From S010-17 sp036478895 (GTDB lineage Bacteria > Bacteroidota > Bacteroidia > Flavobacteriales > Flavobacteriaceae): a DNA stretch of 43,902 nt. Below the pieces are notes generated by a model. It ran no database searches, was not told the DNA's origin, and saw only the letters and a list, made by a program, of their open reading frames with translations. Every line of letters starts with the position of its first letter. Positions within the stretch are counted from its first letter, which is position 1. The stretch spans positions 1 to 43,902 of the forward strand of contig JAZGEV010000044.1 in NCBI GenBank assembly GCA_036478895.1. The letters are read 5' to 3'. The position numbers and the translations under genes were made by a program. Of this stretch, positions 8,330 through 15,750 are shown one piece after another.

Positions 8330-9108
8330 TATAAATAATTAATTGGATTTGTATTTTTTTGCGATAAAATGACTGCAAAATTACCACTTTTTTTGTTAAG
8401 ATAGTCCACTAAAAGGTTTTTTGTGTATTGTTCACTTTCATAATGTCCAATATCAATTAAAACTATATTATTTTCGGCTTTGAAAAAATCGTGATATTTA
8501 AAATCCGAAGACACGTAAGCATCTGCTTTTAAAGCTTTTGCTTGTGCAATAGCAAAACTTCCCGAACCGCCTAAAAGTGCCACTTTTTTAATGGATTTAT
8601 TCAACAATATAGAATGCCTAATTCCTTTGGCATTAAATTTAACTTTTAGCAATTGCAAAAAATCTTTTTCGGTCATTGCCGATGGAAATTCAGCTAGCAT
8701 TCCCATGCCTGTTTTTCCACTTTCTTTTGGCAATAAAAATTGCCGGTTCTGCAAACCTAACACGTCACACATTTTTGCCGAAACACCTTCAAACGAATTA
8801 TCTAAAGCAGTATGCATACTGTAAATTGCTATGTCGTTTTTAATCGCTTTTATTGCAACACGCTCAACATAACTAGCGCCGTTTATTTTCTTTAAACCAC
8901 TAAATATTATGGGATGAAAACTTACAATTAAATTACATTTTTTCTCAATTGCCTCATCTACTGTTGCTTCCAACGTATCTAACGATACCAAAATGCTAGT
9001 TATCTCAGTTTCAAAATCACCAACTAATAAGCCTACATTATCAAATTCTTCGGCATGCGCTAAAGGCGCTAATTCTTCTAAATGATTTGTGATTTCTTTA
9101 ATAGTCAT
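8329..9108 (-). CDS. Nif3-like dinuclear metal-centre protein (YbgI/YqfO family)
   Basis: A 259-residue cytoplasmic protein of the Nif3 family, toroidal hexamers with a two-metal site, often annotated 'GTP cyclohydrolase 1 type 2' on thin evidence. Candidate metal ligands are His65 in SFHPIIFSG, His99 and Asp103 in MHTALDN, and the C-terminal GHYESE His and Glu. The length matches the short E. coli YbgI form. The central PII/CutA-like insertion that lengthens many Firmicutes and Bacteroidetes members to about 365 residues appears absent. It is the first gene of a two-gene unit with the coiled-coil protein (one-base overlap). Confidence 0.87.
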   Translation of the reverse strand: MTIKEITNHLEELAPLAHAEEFDNVGLLVGDFETEITSILVSLDTLEATVDEAIEKKCNLIVSFHPIIFSGLKKINGASYVERVAIKAIKNDIAIYSMHTALDNSFEGVSAKMCDVLGLQNRQFLLPKESGKTGMGMLAEFPSAMTEKDFLQLLKVKFNAKGIRHSILLNKSIKKVALLGGSGSFAIAQAKALKADAYVSSDFKYHDFFKAENNIVLIDIGHYESEQYTKNLLVDYLNKKSGNFAVILSQKNTNPINYL

Positions 9109-9119
9109 TTTATAATATT

Positions 9120-9310
9120 TCTTATCTTTTCTCCCGTAGATATCGCGGATAATCGCAGATTTTTTTCTTGTTTCTTGTTTTTCGACTCTTGTCTATAGTT
9201 AGTTATTTCACAGAAATTTACTGAGGAAACACAAATTTTCACGGAGATTTCTTGGTATTATTACATAGCTTTTGCCTTACTTCTTGCCGCTTGTTTCTTA
9301 TCTCTTATTT
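9120..9310. repeat. Degenerate intergenic repeat region between nif3-like gene and prfA
   Basis: The 208-base spacer contains no ORF but several repetitive blocks: GATATCGCGGATAATCGCAG, then TTCTTGTTTCTTGTTTTTCG, then TTTCACAGAAATTTACTGAG, then AACACAAATTTTCACGGAG, then CTTGCCGCTTGTTTCTTATC with TCTTATTTCTATTC. These resemble dispersed, decayed intergenic repeats of Bacteroidetes genomes, and the cacag- and ttgtttc-type blocks also occur at 3385-3450. Confidence 0.45.
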
Positions 9311-9316
9311 CTATTC

Positions 9317-10393
9317 TTAAAGGTCACTATTCATTTCCTTCAATTTTTCTGTATTTTCTGCTAATTCTAATGCTTCTACAATTTTATGAATATCACCATT
9401 AATAATATTGCTTAAATCATATAAAGTCAACCCAATTCGATGATCGGTTACACGGCCTTGTGCATAATTATAAGTTCTAATTTTAGCAGATCTATCTCCA
9501 GAAGAAACTAAAGAATTTCTTTTAGCAGAATCTGCTTCTAATTTCTTTTGCAATTCCATTTCGTATATACGAGAACGTAATACTTTAAATGCTTTATCTT
9601 TGTTTTTATGCTGTGATTTTTGATCTTGACATTGTGCAACAATTCCTGTTGGAACGTGTGTTAAACGCACCGCAGAATAGGTTGTATTTACCGATTGTCC
9701 TCCAGGACCAGATGAACAGAAATAATCTACTCTTACATCACTCGTTTTTACCTCAACATCAAATTCTTCGGCCTCAGGCAAAACCATAACTGTTGCTGCA
9801 GATGTGTGTACTCTACCTTGAGTTTCTGTTTGTGGCACACGTTGCACACGATGCACACCAGACTCAAACTTCATAGTTCCATACACATCATTTCCAGTTA
9901 AACTGAAAACAATTTCTTTAAATCCACCAGCAGTTCCTTCGCTTAAATCTTCTATTTCTAGTCTCCATTTTTTATCGGATGCAAATTTTGTGTACATTCT
10001 ATACAAATCACCTGCAAAAATACTTGCTTCATCTCCACCAGTTCCTGCTCTAATTTCTACTATTACATTTTTAGCATCTTCAGGATCTTTGGGAACCATT
10101 AAAACTTTAAGTTCATCGGCAATTTGAGGTAACAACGTTTTTGCTTCATCCAATTGCATCTTTGCCATTTCTACCATTTCTGCATCAGAACCATCATCTA
10201 AAATTTCTTTTGCTTCTTCTAAGTTATTATTAGCTTCAATATATTCTTCGCCTTTTTTAACTATCGTACTTAAGTCTTTATATTCTTTATTTAATTTTAC
10301 ATAGCGCTTTTGATCAGTAATAATATCTGGCTGAATTATCAAATCAGATACTTCATCAAAGCGTTGTTTTATTATGCGTATTTTATCTATCAT
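9317..10393 (-). CDS. prfA: Peptide chain release factor 1
   Basis: RF1 recognises UAA and UAG and triggers peptide release on the ribosome. The 358-residue protein has the expected three parts: a helical N-terminal domain, the codon-recognition domain with the PxT tripeptide (PQT, 187-189, within RVPQTETQGRVHTSA), and the GGQ loop (231-233) that hydrolyses peptidyl-tRNA. PxT rather than SPF separates it from RF2. It is transcribed alone from a well-formed promoter directly upstream (10414-10444). The prmC methylase gene that often neighbours prfA is not here. Confidence 0.97.
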   Translation of the reverse strand: MIDKIRIIKQRFDEVSDLIIQPDIITDQKRYVKLNKEYKDLSTIVKKGEEYIEANNNLEEAKEILDDGSDAEMVEMAKMQLDEAKTLLPQIADELKVLMVPKDPEDAKNVIVEIRAGTGGDEASIFAGDLYRMYTKFASDKKWRLEIEDLSEGTAGGFKEIVFSLTGNDVYGTMKFESGVHRVQRVPQTETQGRVHTSAATVMVLPEAEEFDVEVKTSDVRVDYFCSSGPGGQSVNTTYSAVRLTHVPTGIVAQCQDQKSQHKNKDKAFKVLRSRIYEMELQKKLEADSAKRNSLVSSGDRSAKIRTYNYAQGRVTDHRIGLTLYDLSNIINGDIHKIVEALELAENTEKLKEMNSDL

Positions 10394-10413
10394 TATCTTA
10401 AATCTGTATTTGG

Positions 10414-10444
10414 CAAAAGTACTTTATTTTAGGGAAACTTCAAA
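10414..10444 (-). promoter_or_regulatory. Promoter of prfA
   Basis: On the minus strand, TTTG (10441-10444) and TACTTTTG (10414-10421) are separated by exactly 19 bases, matching the Bacteroidetes housekeeping consensus TTTG-N19-TAnnTTTG. The prfA start is about 20 bases downstream. Confidence 0.65.
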
Positions 10445-10448
10445 ACTT

Positions 10449-10480
10449 AAAAAACCACTCTTAAGTAAGAGTGGTTTTTT
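10449..10480. terminator. Bidirectional-type intrinsic terminator
   Basis: Arms AAAAAACCACTCTTA (10449-10463) and TAAGAGTGGTTTTTT (10466-10480) are perfect complements, with A- and T-runs built into the stem ends. On the minus strand it terminates the TonB-receptor remnant and lies just upstream of the prfA promoter. Confidence 0.8.
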
Positions 10481-10504
10481 AAAGTTCTAATTAACTATCT
10501 ACCA

Positions 10505-11110
10505 TTAAAAGATATAACGCAACCCAAATTGCATTTGCCATTTTGATAACAAACTAGTATCATAAGCAAATGTTTCGGCTACCGTACCATCAAAAGTATA
10601 TGTTGGCACACCTCCAGTTACACTAACACCTAACGGCTGAACTGATCTTGGTTGTTGCACAACACCCCAATTTGAATTTAACATATTCCCTACGTTTAAG
10701 ATATCCATACTAAACTGTATTTTTTGCTTGTTTTTTAACTTGTAATCTTGCATTATTTTAACGTCAAATTTAGATCTCCAAGGTGATAAAGCGCCATAAC
10801 GTTCCGCATATTTTCCACGATTATCGTTTAAATAATCATCTTGCTGAATGAATGTTTCAAAAGCTGCTGCTTGTCCTGCTCCTGAGAAAGTCATAGCCGT
10901 TAATTCGGTTGCAGTTGGTGTGTAAATTAAATCATTTACTCCAGAACCATCATTGTTTAAATCTCCACCGTAAGTATAAGAAAATCGTCCACCTTTAGCA
11001 TATTCAAAAAACGTTGAAAAAGTTGTTCCCCATTTGTTATCATTCCCATATTTCCATTTTTTTGAAACAATACCAATTACTCTGTGCTTATTAATTTTAA
11101 CATATTGATT
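10505..11110 (-). pseudogene. 3' remnant of an Oar-type TonB-dependent receptor
   Basis: Codons are open from just after a TAA at 11111-11113 to the stop at 10505, giving about 200 residues that match only the C-terminal barrel of Oar-like TonB-dependent receptors. Typical segments are KHRVIGIVSKKW, GTTFSTFFEYAKGGRFSYTY, GDLNNDGSGVNDLIY, YAERYGALSPWRSKFD, a DILNVGN strand and the final aromatic FGLRYIF. A complete receptor is near 1,000 residues; the signal peptide, carboxypeptidase-like domain, plug and most of the barrel are missing. The first in-frame ATG is at 10894, in mid-domain, so this is a truncated gene. It retains its own terminator and lies next to the PUL edge, suggesting that acquisition or rearrangement of the PUL removed its 5' part. 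Confidence 0.82.
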
Positions 11111-11218
11111 TTAGCTTAAAAAAAATGAAAAATAAACACGAAATTTTATATAATAGATATAGATAGTAATGCTAAATATTTAAAGTGTGTAATTTTGTGA
11201 TTAATACCATTTCTATAT

Positions 11219-11259
11219 AAAAAAAACAGCCTTAAGAAAATTAATTCTTAAAGCTGTTT
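11219..11259 (-). terminator. Intrinsic terminator of the T9SS-sorted GH8 gene
   Basis: The near-perfect stem AACAGCCTTAAGAA / TTCTTAAAGCTGTT (right arm within 11245-11259, one mismatch) is followed on the minus strand by a T-run (A-run 11219-11226). Confidence 0.75.
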
Positions 11260-11285
11260 AAATAATAACACTTCGTTTTTTTTTA

Positions 11286-12884
11286 CTAATTAATAATTAA
11301 TTTTGTAGTGTTTATATTACCGTTATTATTGATTTTTACAAGGTACATTCCTTGTTCAAAATCATTTTTTATAGTAAATGTTTCCTTGCCAGGTTGTAAT
11401 TCCGTAGTGTCTTTATATACAATTGCACCCAATACATTAACAATACTTACTTGTATTGTAGTTGTTTCTTTAACAGGATAACTTATGTTGATATTTGCAT
11501 CTGAGTTTACTGGGTTAGGGTAGACATTCAACTTCTTAATTACAATATTTTCTTGATTTTGTTGGTTATCTTTATACGCCCAATGTTCATGATTCGAATA
11601 ATGAGGTGTCCAATATCTACCTTCCAAAACAATTAAACACATCATTTTAATTGTATCCTCAAAATATGAATTTTCAATATTCTTAGATACTATTTTAGCA
11701 TATAACCTATCTAACCAAACCTGATTACTAGAATCCACCATTGCACTAACTGCCAAAGGACCTAATAAAGACATTTTACTGTGCCAGTAAGTACTATTAT
11801 ACCAAGAATATCCCGTAGATGGTTTATATCCAAACCTTAATCTTTGAGGAAGAGGGCCATCACCATCATCATTATCTGTTTTTTCCTTAAAAAATTCATT
11901 AATTCCATTACAAAATGTTTTTGAATAATTTGCATGAGTTTCCCAGCTTGAAGATGTTAAATAATCTGTTCCTATTCGCCAAGGCACTCTAACTGCGTTA
12001 TGATAAAATAATTGATCTCTGTAACTTTCTAAAACTTCACCTATTGCGTTCCTAGGATTAGAACCTGTTGCGTTAACTATAAAATCAGAAACCAAAGGGG
12101 TATTACCTGCATTTGAAGAAGCTTCATATAAAACTTGTTTACTCTTATTGATGATCTTTTTCCAAATATTCCATTGACCTGACACTCTCTGAAAAGCTCT
12201 AAAATGATCTAGTACTAAATCTGAAGGTCTAGTCGCATTTTTTTGAGCACTTGATGCATATGGTCCATTAACCCATCCACCTAAAAGAACGGTATTACTT
12301 GAAGATACCTGCTTTAGCTTTATACCTTTTATTATCCGCTTTGCGTATACTAAATACTGATTTCCCTCCCAACGTTTATCAGCAAGCATTAATGCGTAAG
12401 CAATATCTATATCTCCATCAGAAGCTGTACCAGCCCATACAGCACCATCAAGAGTATTTGACAGAATATTTCCATTAGATTGCTTCCAAGACATCAAATA
12501 ATTACCATCCGTTGAAGAACGATGATTTTTATAATAAGTAAATAATTTATTAAATCGATATGAATCTCCCATATATGCCATAATCATCATTCCATATCCA
12601 TGTGCTTCCGATGTAGTTGTATTAGGATAACCCCAATCATCTGTTTCCATATTAATATAAGCTTCATTATCTCCATGAGTTTTGAAGTATTTGTTTCTCC
12701 ATTTAACATAAAAATCTATGGTGTTTTGTTTTCTTGTCGATTGAGATACATTTGGCTTAATTGTACCATACTTATATGCAAGATTAGGATTGTTATAATT
12801 TATTGAAATCCCTGCGCTATATTGAGAATAAGCATCCACACTATACAATAATAAAATTGCGAATAATAAAATAATTTTTTTCAT
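11286..12884 (-). CDS. GH8 glycoside hydrolase with T9SS sorting domain (candidate chitosanase)
   Basis: The 532-residue protein has a signal peptide (1-20), a GH8 (alpha/alpha)6-barrel domain (about 25-430) and a type A T9SS C-terminal sorting domain (about 450-532, starting LNVYPNPVN), so it should be exported to the cell surface or medium. The catalytic acid is Glu93 in SEAHGYGM; the conserved ASDGDIDIA segment lies at 154-162. Where cellulase-type GH8 enzymes have the base Asp (before the A-x-R-x-PWR motif), this has Asn296 (YHNAVRVPWR). Glu286 (VLE) about ten residues upstream matches the position expected for the base of chitosanase-type GH8 enzymes. It has its own terminator and is separated from the rest of the PUL by another one, so it is probably an independent unit. 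GH8 membership is firm; chitosan specificity is inference. Confidence 0.88.
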   Translation of the reverse strand: MKKIILLFAILLLYSVDAYSQYSAGISINYNNPNLAYKYGTIKPNVSQSTRKQNTIDFYVKWRNKYFKTHGDNEAYINMETDDWGYPNTTTSEAHGYGMMIMAYMGDSYRFNKLFTYYKNHRSSTDGNYLMSWKQSNGNILSNTLDGAVWAGTASDGDIDIAYALMLADKRWEGNQYLVYAKRIIKGIKLKQVSSSNTVLLGGWVNGPYASSAQKNATRPSDLVLDHFRAFQRVSGQWNIWKKIINKSKQVLYEASSNAGNTPLVSDFIVNATGSNPRNAIGEVLESYRDQLFYHNAVRVPWRIGTDYLTSSSWETHANYSKTFCNGINEFFKEKTDNDDGDGPLPQRLRFGYKPSTGYSWYNSTYWHSKMSLLGPLAVSAMVDSSNQVWLDRLYAKIVSKNIENSYFEDTIKMMCLIVLEGRYWTPHYSNHEHWAYKDNQQNQENIVIKKLNVYPNPVNSDANINISYPVKETTTIQVSIVNVLGAIVYKDTTELQPGKETFTIKNDFEQGMYLVKINNNGNINTTKLIIN

Positions 12885-12920
12885 AATAAATAGTTTTAGA
12901 TTTGGTTAATAATTTATTTA

Positions 12921-12973
12921 TCTGTCTACAATTTAAGGCGTTAACGAGATTACAAAGGAATATTATAGACAGA
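12921..12973. promoter_or_regulatory. Spaced inverted repeat upstream of the T9SS-sorted GH8 gene
   Basis: TCTGTCTA (12921-12928) and TAGACAGA (12966-12973) are perfect 8-base inverted arms with a 37-base spacer, in the 192-base region between the upstream terminator and the GH8 start. TTCCTTTG on the minus strand (12953-12960), a one-mismatch -7 box, lies between the arms. It is a possible regulator site, or chance in AT-rich DNA. Confidence 0.3.
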
Positions 12974-13020
12974 CGACTTCATTTTAAACACAAACAACAT
13001 ACTGAAAACGAATATTTTAC

Positions 13021-13057
13021 AAAAAAAAACGCCTTAAACATAATGTTTAAGGCGTTT
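13021..13057 (-). terminator. Intrinsic terminator at the end of the susC-to-phosphoesterase operon
   Basis: Perfect 14-base arms AAACGCCTTAAACA (13027-13040) and TGTTTAAGGCGTTT (13044-13057) have a 3-base loop. On the minus strand a T-run follows (A-run 13021-13029). Confidence 0.85.
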
Positions 13058-13076
13058 ATACTTATTCTTCTAAATA

Positions 13077-14186
13077 TTACAATGTCGTTCGTACGTAAAA
13101 TTCATCAATTACCTCTCCATCAATATTTTTAAAATACCAGTATGACAGGTTTTCATCACCATTATAATTGAATACAGCAAACTGTGCTCCGTATTTTGAT
13201 CCTTGGTCTGACGTATAAACTTTAGCCCAAATTTGACAATCGCCATTTACACCTTGACCAAAGCCACTTAAACACCTATCTTGATCTCTTGTTTCCACAC
13301 CTCCTAAACCATTTACACTTACAAAAGAAGTTCCTTCATCTATCGTTGTACTGCTATTATCTTTTCTTAATATAATAGGATTGGATTGTGTATCGTCAAA
13401 ATGTGAAACCTGTGTGTTTTGACAATTTTTTAATTCAAATGTTCTGTGATAACTGTGTTCGTGTGCTGTTTGGATAATTGCTCCAGCTTTTCTACTTTCT
13501 TTGTAAACACGCCAACCAGTTTCGTTATATTTACTACCTAATTGCATTTTGGTTTGGTTTCTATGAAAAACACTTAACTTCCATCGTGAGTTGCTAGACG
13601 CATGTTTATCTCTAATAAAATTTGAATCGCCTGCCCAAGAATCATTATCTTGATCATTAGGGTTTGTAATTACATAAAAAATTCCTTTATAACTAAACGA
13701 TGACATTATACCATAATCGCCCGTCCAAGTAATTCCGTTTGCTGTCATATGAGGTTCTAACAAATCAGCATATCTATGCCAATAGGCCTGTTCATGATTT
13801 CCTACACAAGCAAAATAAGGAAATGTATCTCCTAATGTGTTCTTTACCATATTGTACCATTGAGGCACCAATAAATCGATCTCAGCTTGATCATCTTCTT
13901 CCGCGTAAGATAAATCTCCATTGTGCATTACAGCATTGGCGTTTTCATTTTTAATTAAATCCAACACGACTTGAAAGTTATCTCCTGCTCCAGTATCTCC
14001 AATAAAAGCCACTTTGTGATTTTCTGGTGTAAATGGTGTTCCTGCATCTGGCGGTGGTGTTGGATCATCTGATTTACAACTATTAAAAACAAAAGGAATA
14101 ATTACTAGACCACCAATTAACATGAATGCTAAGATATTTCTAAATGTTCTATTTGTGTTCTGGCTTGCGGATTTTATTGACTGCAT
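13077..14186 (-). CDS. Calcineurin-like metallophosphoesterase lipoprotein
   Basis: A 369-residue protein with the binuclear metallophosphoesterase motifs in order: GDTGAGD (63-69), NGDLSY (89-94), GNHE (129-132), the FHRNQ His (207) and AHEHSYHR (His241/243). This fold covers purple-acid-phosphatase-like and phosphodiesterase enzymes. The N-terminus has a hydrophobic stretch ending FNSC (Cys37), a plausible lipobox, followed by an SDDPTPPP linker, so it is probably an outer-membrane or periplasmic lipoprotein. I chose the ATG at 14186 (four bases after the preceding gene's stop) over a TTG at 14204 that would overlap that gene. It is the last gene of the susC operon, between two GH8 genes. 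Substrate unknown; a phosphate-decorated glycan is one possibility. Confidence 0.82.
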   Translation of the reverse strand: MQSIKSASQNTNRTFRNILAFMLIGGLVIIPFVFNSCKSDDPTPPPDAGTPFTPENHKVAFIGDTGAGDNFQVVLDLIKNENANAVMHNGDLSYAEEDDQAEIDLLVPQWYNMVKNTLGDTFPYFACVGNHEQAYWHRYADLLEPHMTANGITWTGDYGIMSSFSYKGIFYVITNPNDQDNDSWAGDSNFIRDKHASSNSRWKLSVFHRNQTKMQLGSKYNETGWRVYKESRKAGAIIQTAHEHSYHRTFELKNCQNTQVSHFDDTQSNPIILRKDNSSTTIDEGTSFVSVNGLGGVETRDQDRCLSGFGQGVNGDCQIWAKVYTSDQGSKYGAQFAVFNYNGDENLSYWYFKNIDGEVIDEFYVRTTL

Positions 14187-14190
14187 AATT

Positions 14191-15741
14191 TTATTTTTTA
14201 TCAATTATTGTTATTTCATATTCTTTACTGAATTTTTCTGCTAAAAAAGCAACTCTGTATTTTCCAATTGGCAATGCACTTGTATTTAATGTGTATTTTT
14301 TATTTTGAATCATTTTTAAATCCATTGTAAATATCAATTGATCTGTATTATCAATTAATTCTAGAGTGTATTCGCCTTTATCTATACCTTTCATTTGTAA
14401 GGTAAGTAGCTTTCCTTTTTGAATTGGATCTTTGGGTAAGTTAAATGAAACTTCCTTTTTTGTATTGATTGTTTTATTCAATTCATTTGGGAATGATTCT
14501 GGCACCCAATAATTTCCTGAAAGTGCCAATAATGATAACATCTTAATTGTGCCTTCATAATATTCTTCATTTTCAAAATTAATAAGTGTTTCGTATGTTT
14601 TATTTAACCATTTTTGATGTTTAGAATCTACCATTGCACTAACTACAAACGGCGCAAAAAATGCTGAAGATTGATAATCATTTCCCGTTAAATTTCCACC
14701 ATTCAATTTATAACCTGATTTTATATTTTCTGGATTTTTAGACGTATTGGATTTAATCCACTCATTAATTTTATTACAGGCATCTTTCCCTCTTTCGTCA
14801 CCACTTACCAAATAATCAACGGCTATTCTCCATGGATCTCTACATGCGTTGTAAAAATAATTTCCATCACCTGTTGCATTTTCTAAATACTGTCCTTTTG
14901 GTGGTTTTGGATTATCGGTATCTGCATCGATTACAAAATCGGGCAATAAACCAGATTTTGGACTGCTATTTTCTTGTAAATGCTCAATAATAAAATAGCA
15001 TTTTTCTAACACTTTATGCCATCTTTTTTCTCCTGTTGCATTTTCAAATGACCTGAAATGATCTAAAATAAAATCTGATGTTCTTGTACCGGTACCGTAT
15101 TTTGCTTTTAAATCTACCCAATCACCCAGTAAAATAGTATTAAACTCTGGATGAATTTCAATGCGCATTATATCATTAATCATATCTAATGCCGTTTGCT
15201 TGTAATTAACTCTACCTTCACTTCCCCATTGATAATGGGCTAATAATAACGCAAAGGCAACATCTATATCACCATCGGTTGCAGTTCCTAAATCTTTTTG
15301 CCTTGTATTACAACCTGTAGTTTGCCTCCAAGATAATAATTTTGAATTAGGATATTGTTCTGTTTGTGCCAAATGATTGATGTAAAAATTATACATTCCA
15401 TCAAATTTATCTTTTGCAAACACATCAAAACCAGCAAAATATGCCAATATCATCATACCGTAACCATGTGCTTCTGAAACGGTAATGTCTTCACCTGTTG
15501 GACGATATCTAATAAAATATTGATTATCTCCACATTCATTATTATGTAAGAATTTTTTTTGCCAATCCAAATAAAATAATGCTGTATGTTGATTCAACTC
15601 TAATTGAGTATAGTTTGAAGGTTTAATACTGCCTTCAGCATATTTTAAATTTTGTGGAAATGGATGATTTTGAGCATTTATAAAACTAGTTATAAATATC
15701 AAAATTATTGAAATTTTAAGTGTTGTTAAAGTTTTTTTCAT
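14191..15741 (-). CDS. GH8 glycoside hydrolase (candidate chitosanase), periplasmic type
   Basis: The 516-residue protein has a signal peptide (1-23, ending INAQ) and a GH8 catalytic domain (about 30-420). The catalytic acid is Glu90 in SEAHGYGM and ATDGDIDVA is at 154-162. As in the paralogue at 11286-12884, Asn298 (FYNACRDPWR) replaces the cellulase-type base Asp, and Glu287 (QYLEN) precedes it in the position expected for chitosanase-type enzymes. The C-terminal ~75 residues form a small beta-sandwich (KGEYTLELID, ALPIGKYRVAFL) without the YPNP hallmark of T9SS sorting domains, so unlike its paralogue it is likely to stay periplasmic. It lies 9 bases after the DUF5009 gene and 4 bases before the phosphoesterase, within one operon. 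Confidence 0.87.
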   Translation of the reverse strand: MKKTLTTLKISIILIFITSFINAQNHPFPQNLKYAEGSIKPSNYTQLELNQHTALFYLDWQKKFLHNNECGDNQYFIRYRPTGEDITVSEAHGYGMMILAYFAGFDVFAKDKFDGMYNFYINHLAQTEQYPNSKLLSWRQTTGCNTRQKDLGTATDGDIDVAFALLLAHYQWGSEGRVNYKQTALDMINDIMRIEIHPEFNTILLGDWVDLKAKYGTGTRTSDFILDHFRSFENATGEKRWHKVLEKCYFIIEHLQENSSPKSGLLPDFVIDADTDNPKPPKGQYLENATGDGNYFYNACRDPWRIAVDYLVSGDERGKDACNKINEWIKSNTSKNPENIKSGYKLNGGNLTGNDYQSSAFFAPFVVSAMVDSKHQKWLNKTYETLINFENEEYYEGTIKMLSLLALSGNYWVPESFPNELNKTINTKKEVSFNLPKDPIQKGKLLTLQMKGIDKGEYTLELIDNTDQLIFTMDLKMIQNKKYTLNTSALPIGKYRVAFLAEKFSKEYEITIIDKK

Positions 15742-15750
15742 AAGTTTTTT

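Noticed and set aside
9863..9871. PQT instead of PAT in RF1 as a sign of altered stop-codon use
   Set aside because: The motif is PxT and the middle residue varies; genes here use TAA, TAG and TGA as ordinary stops (TGA ends the gene at 6710).
13021..13057. Hairpins across the window as CRISPR repeats or mobile-element ends
   Set aside because: Each is a single hairpin with different sequence, at a gene end, with T-runs; there is no spaced array, transposase or target-site duplication.
12902..13132. 76-codon plus-strand ORF between the GH8 and phosphoesterase genes
   Set aside because: It runs through the terminator hairpin and into the antisense of the phosphoesterase gene, with low-complexity composition and no recognisable family.
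14187..14204. TTG start extending the metallophosphoesterase upstream
   Set aside because: It would overlap the GH8 gene by 14 bases; the ATG at 14186 has a normal 4-base spacing.
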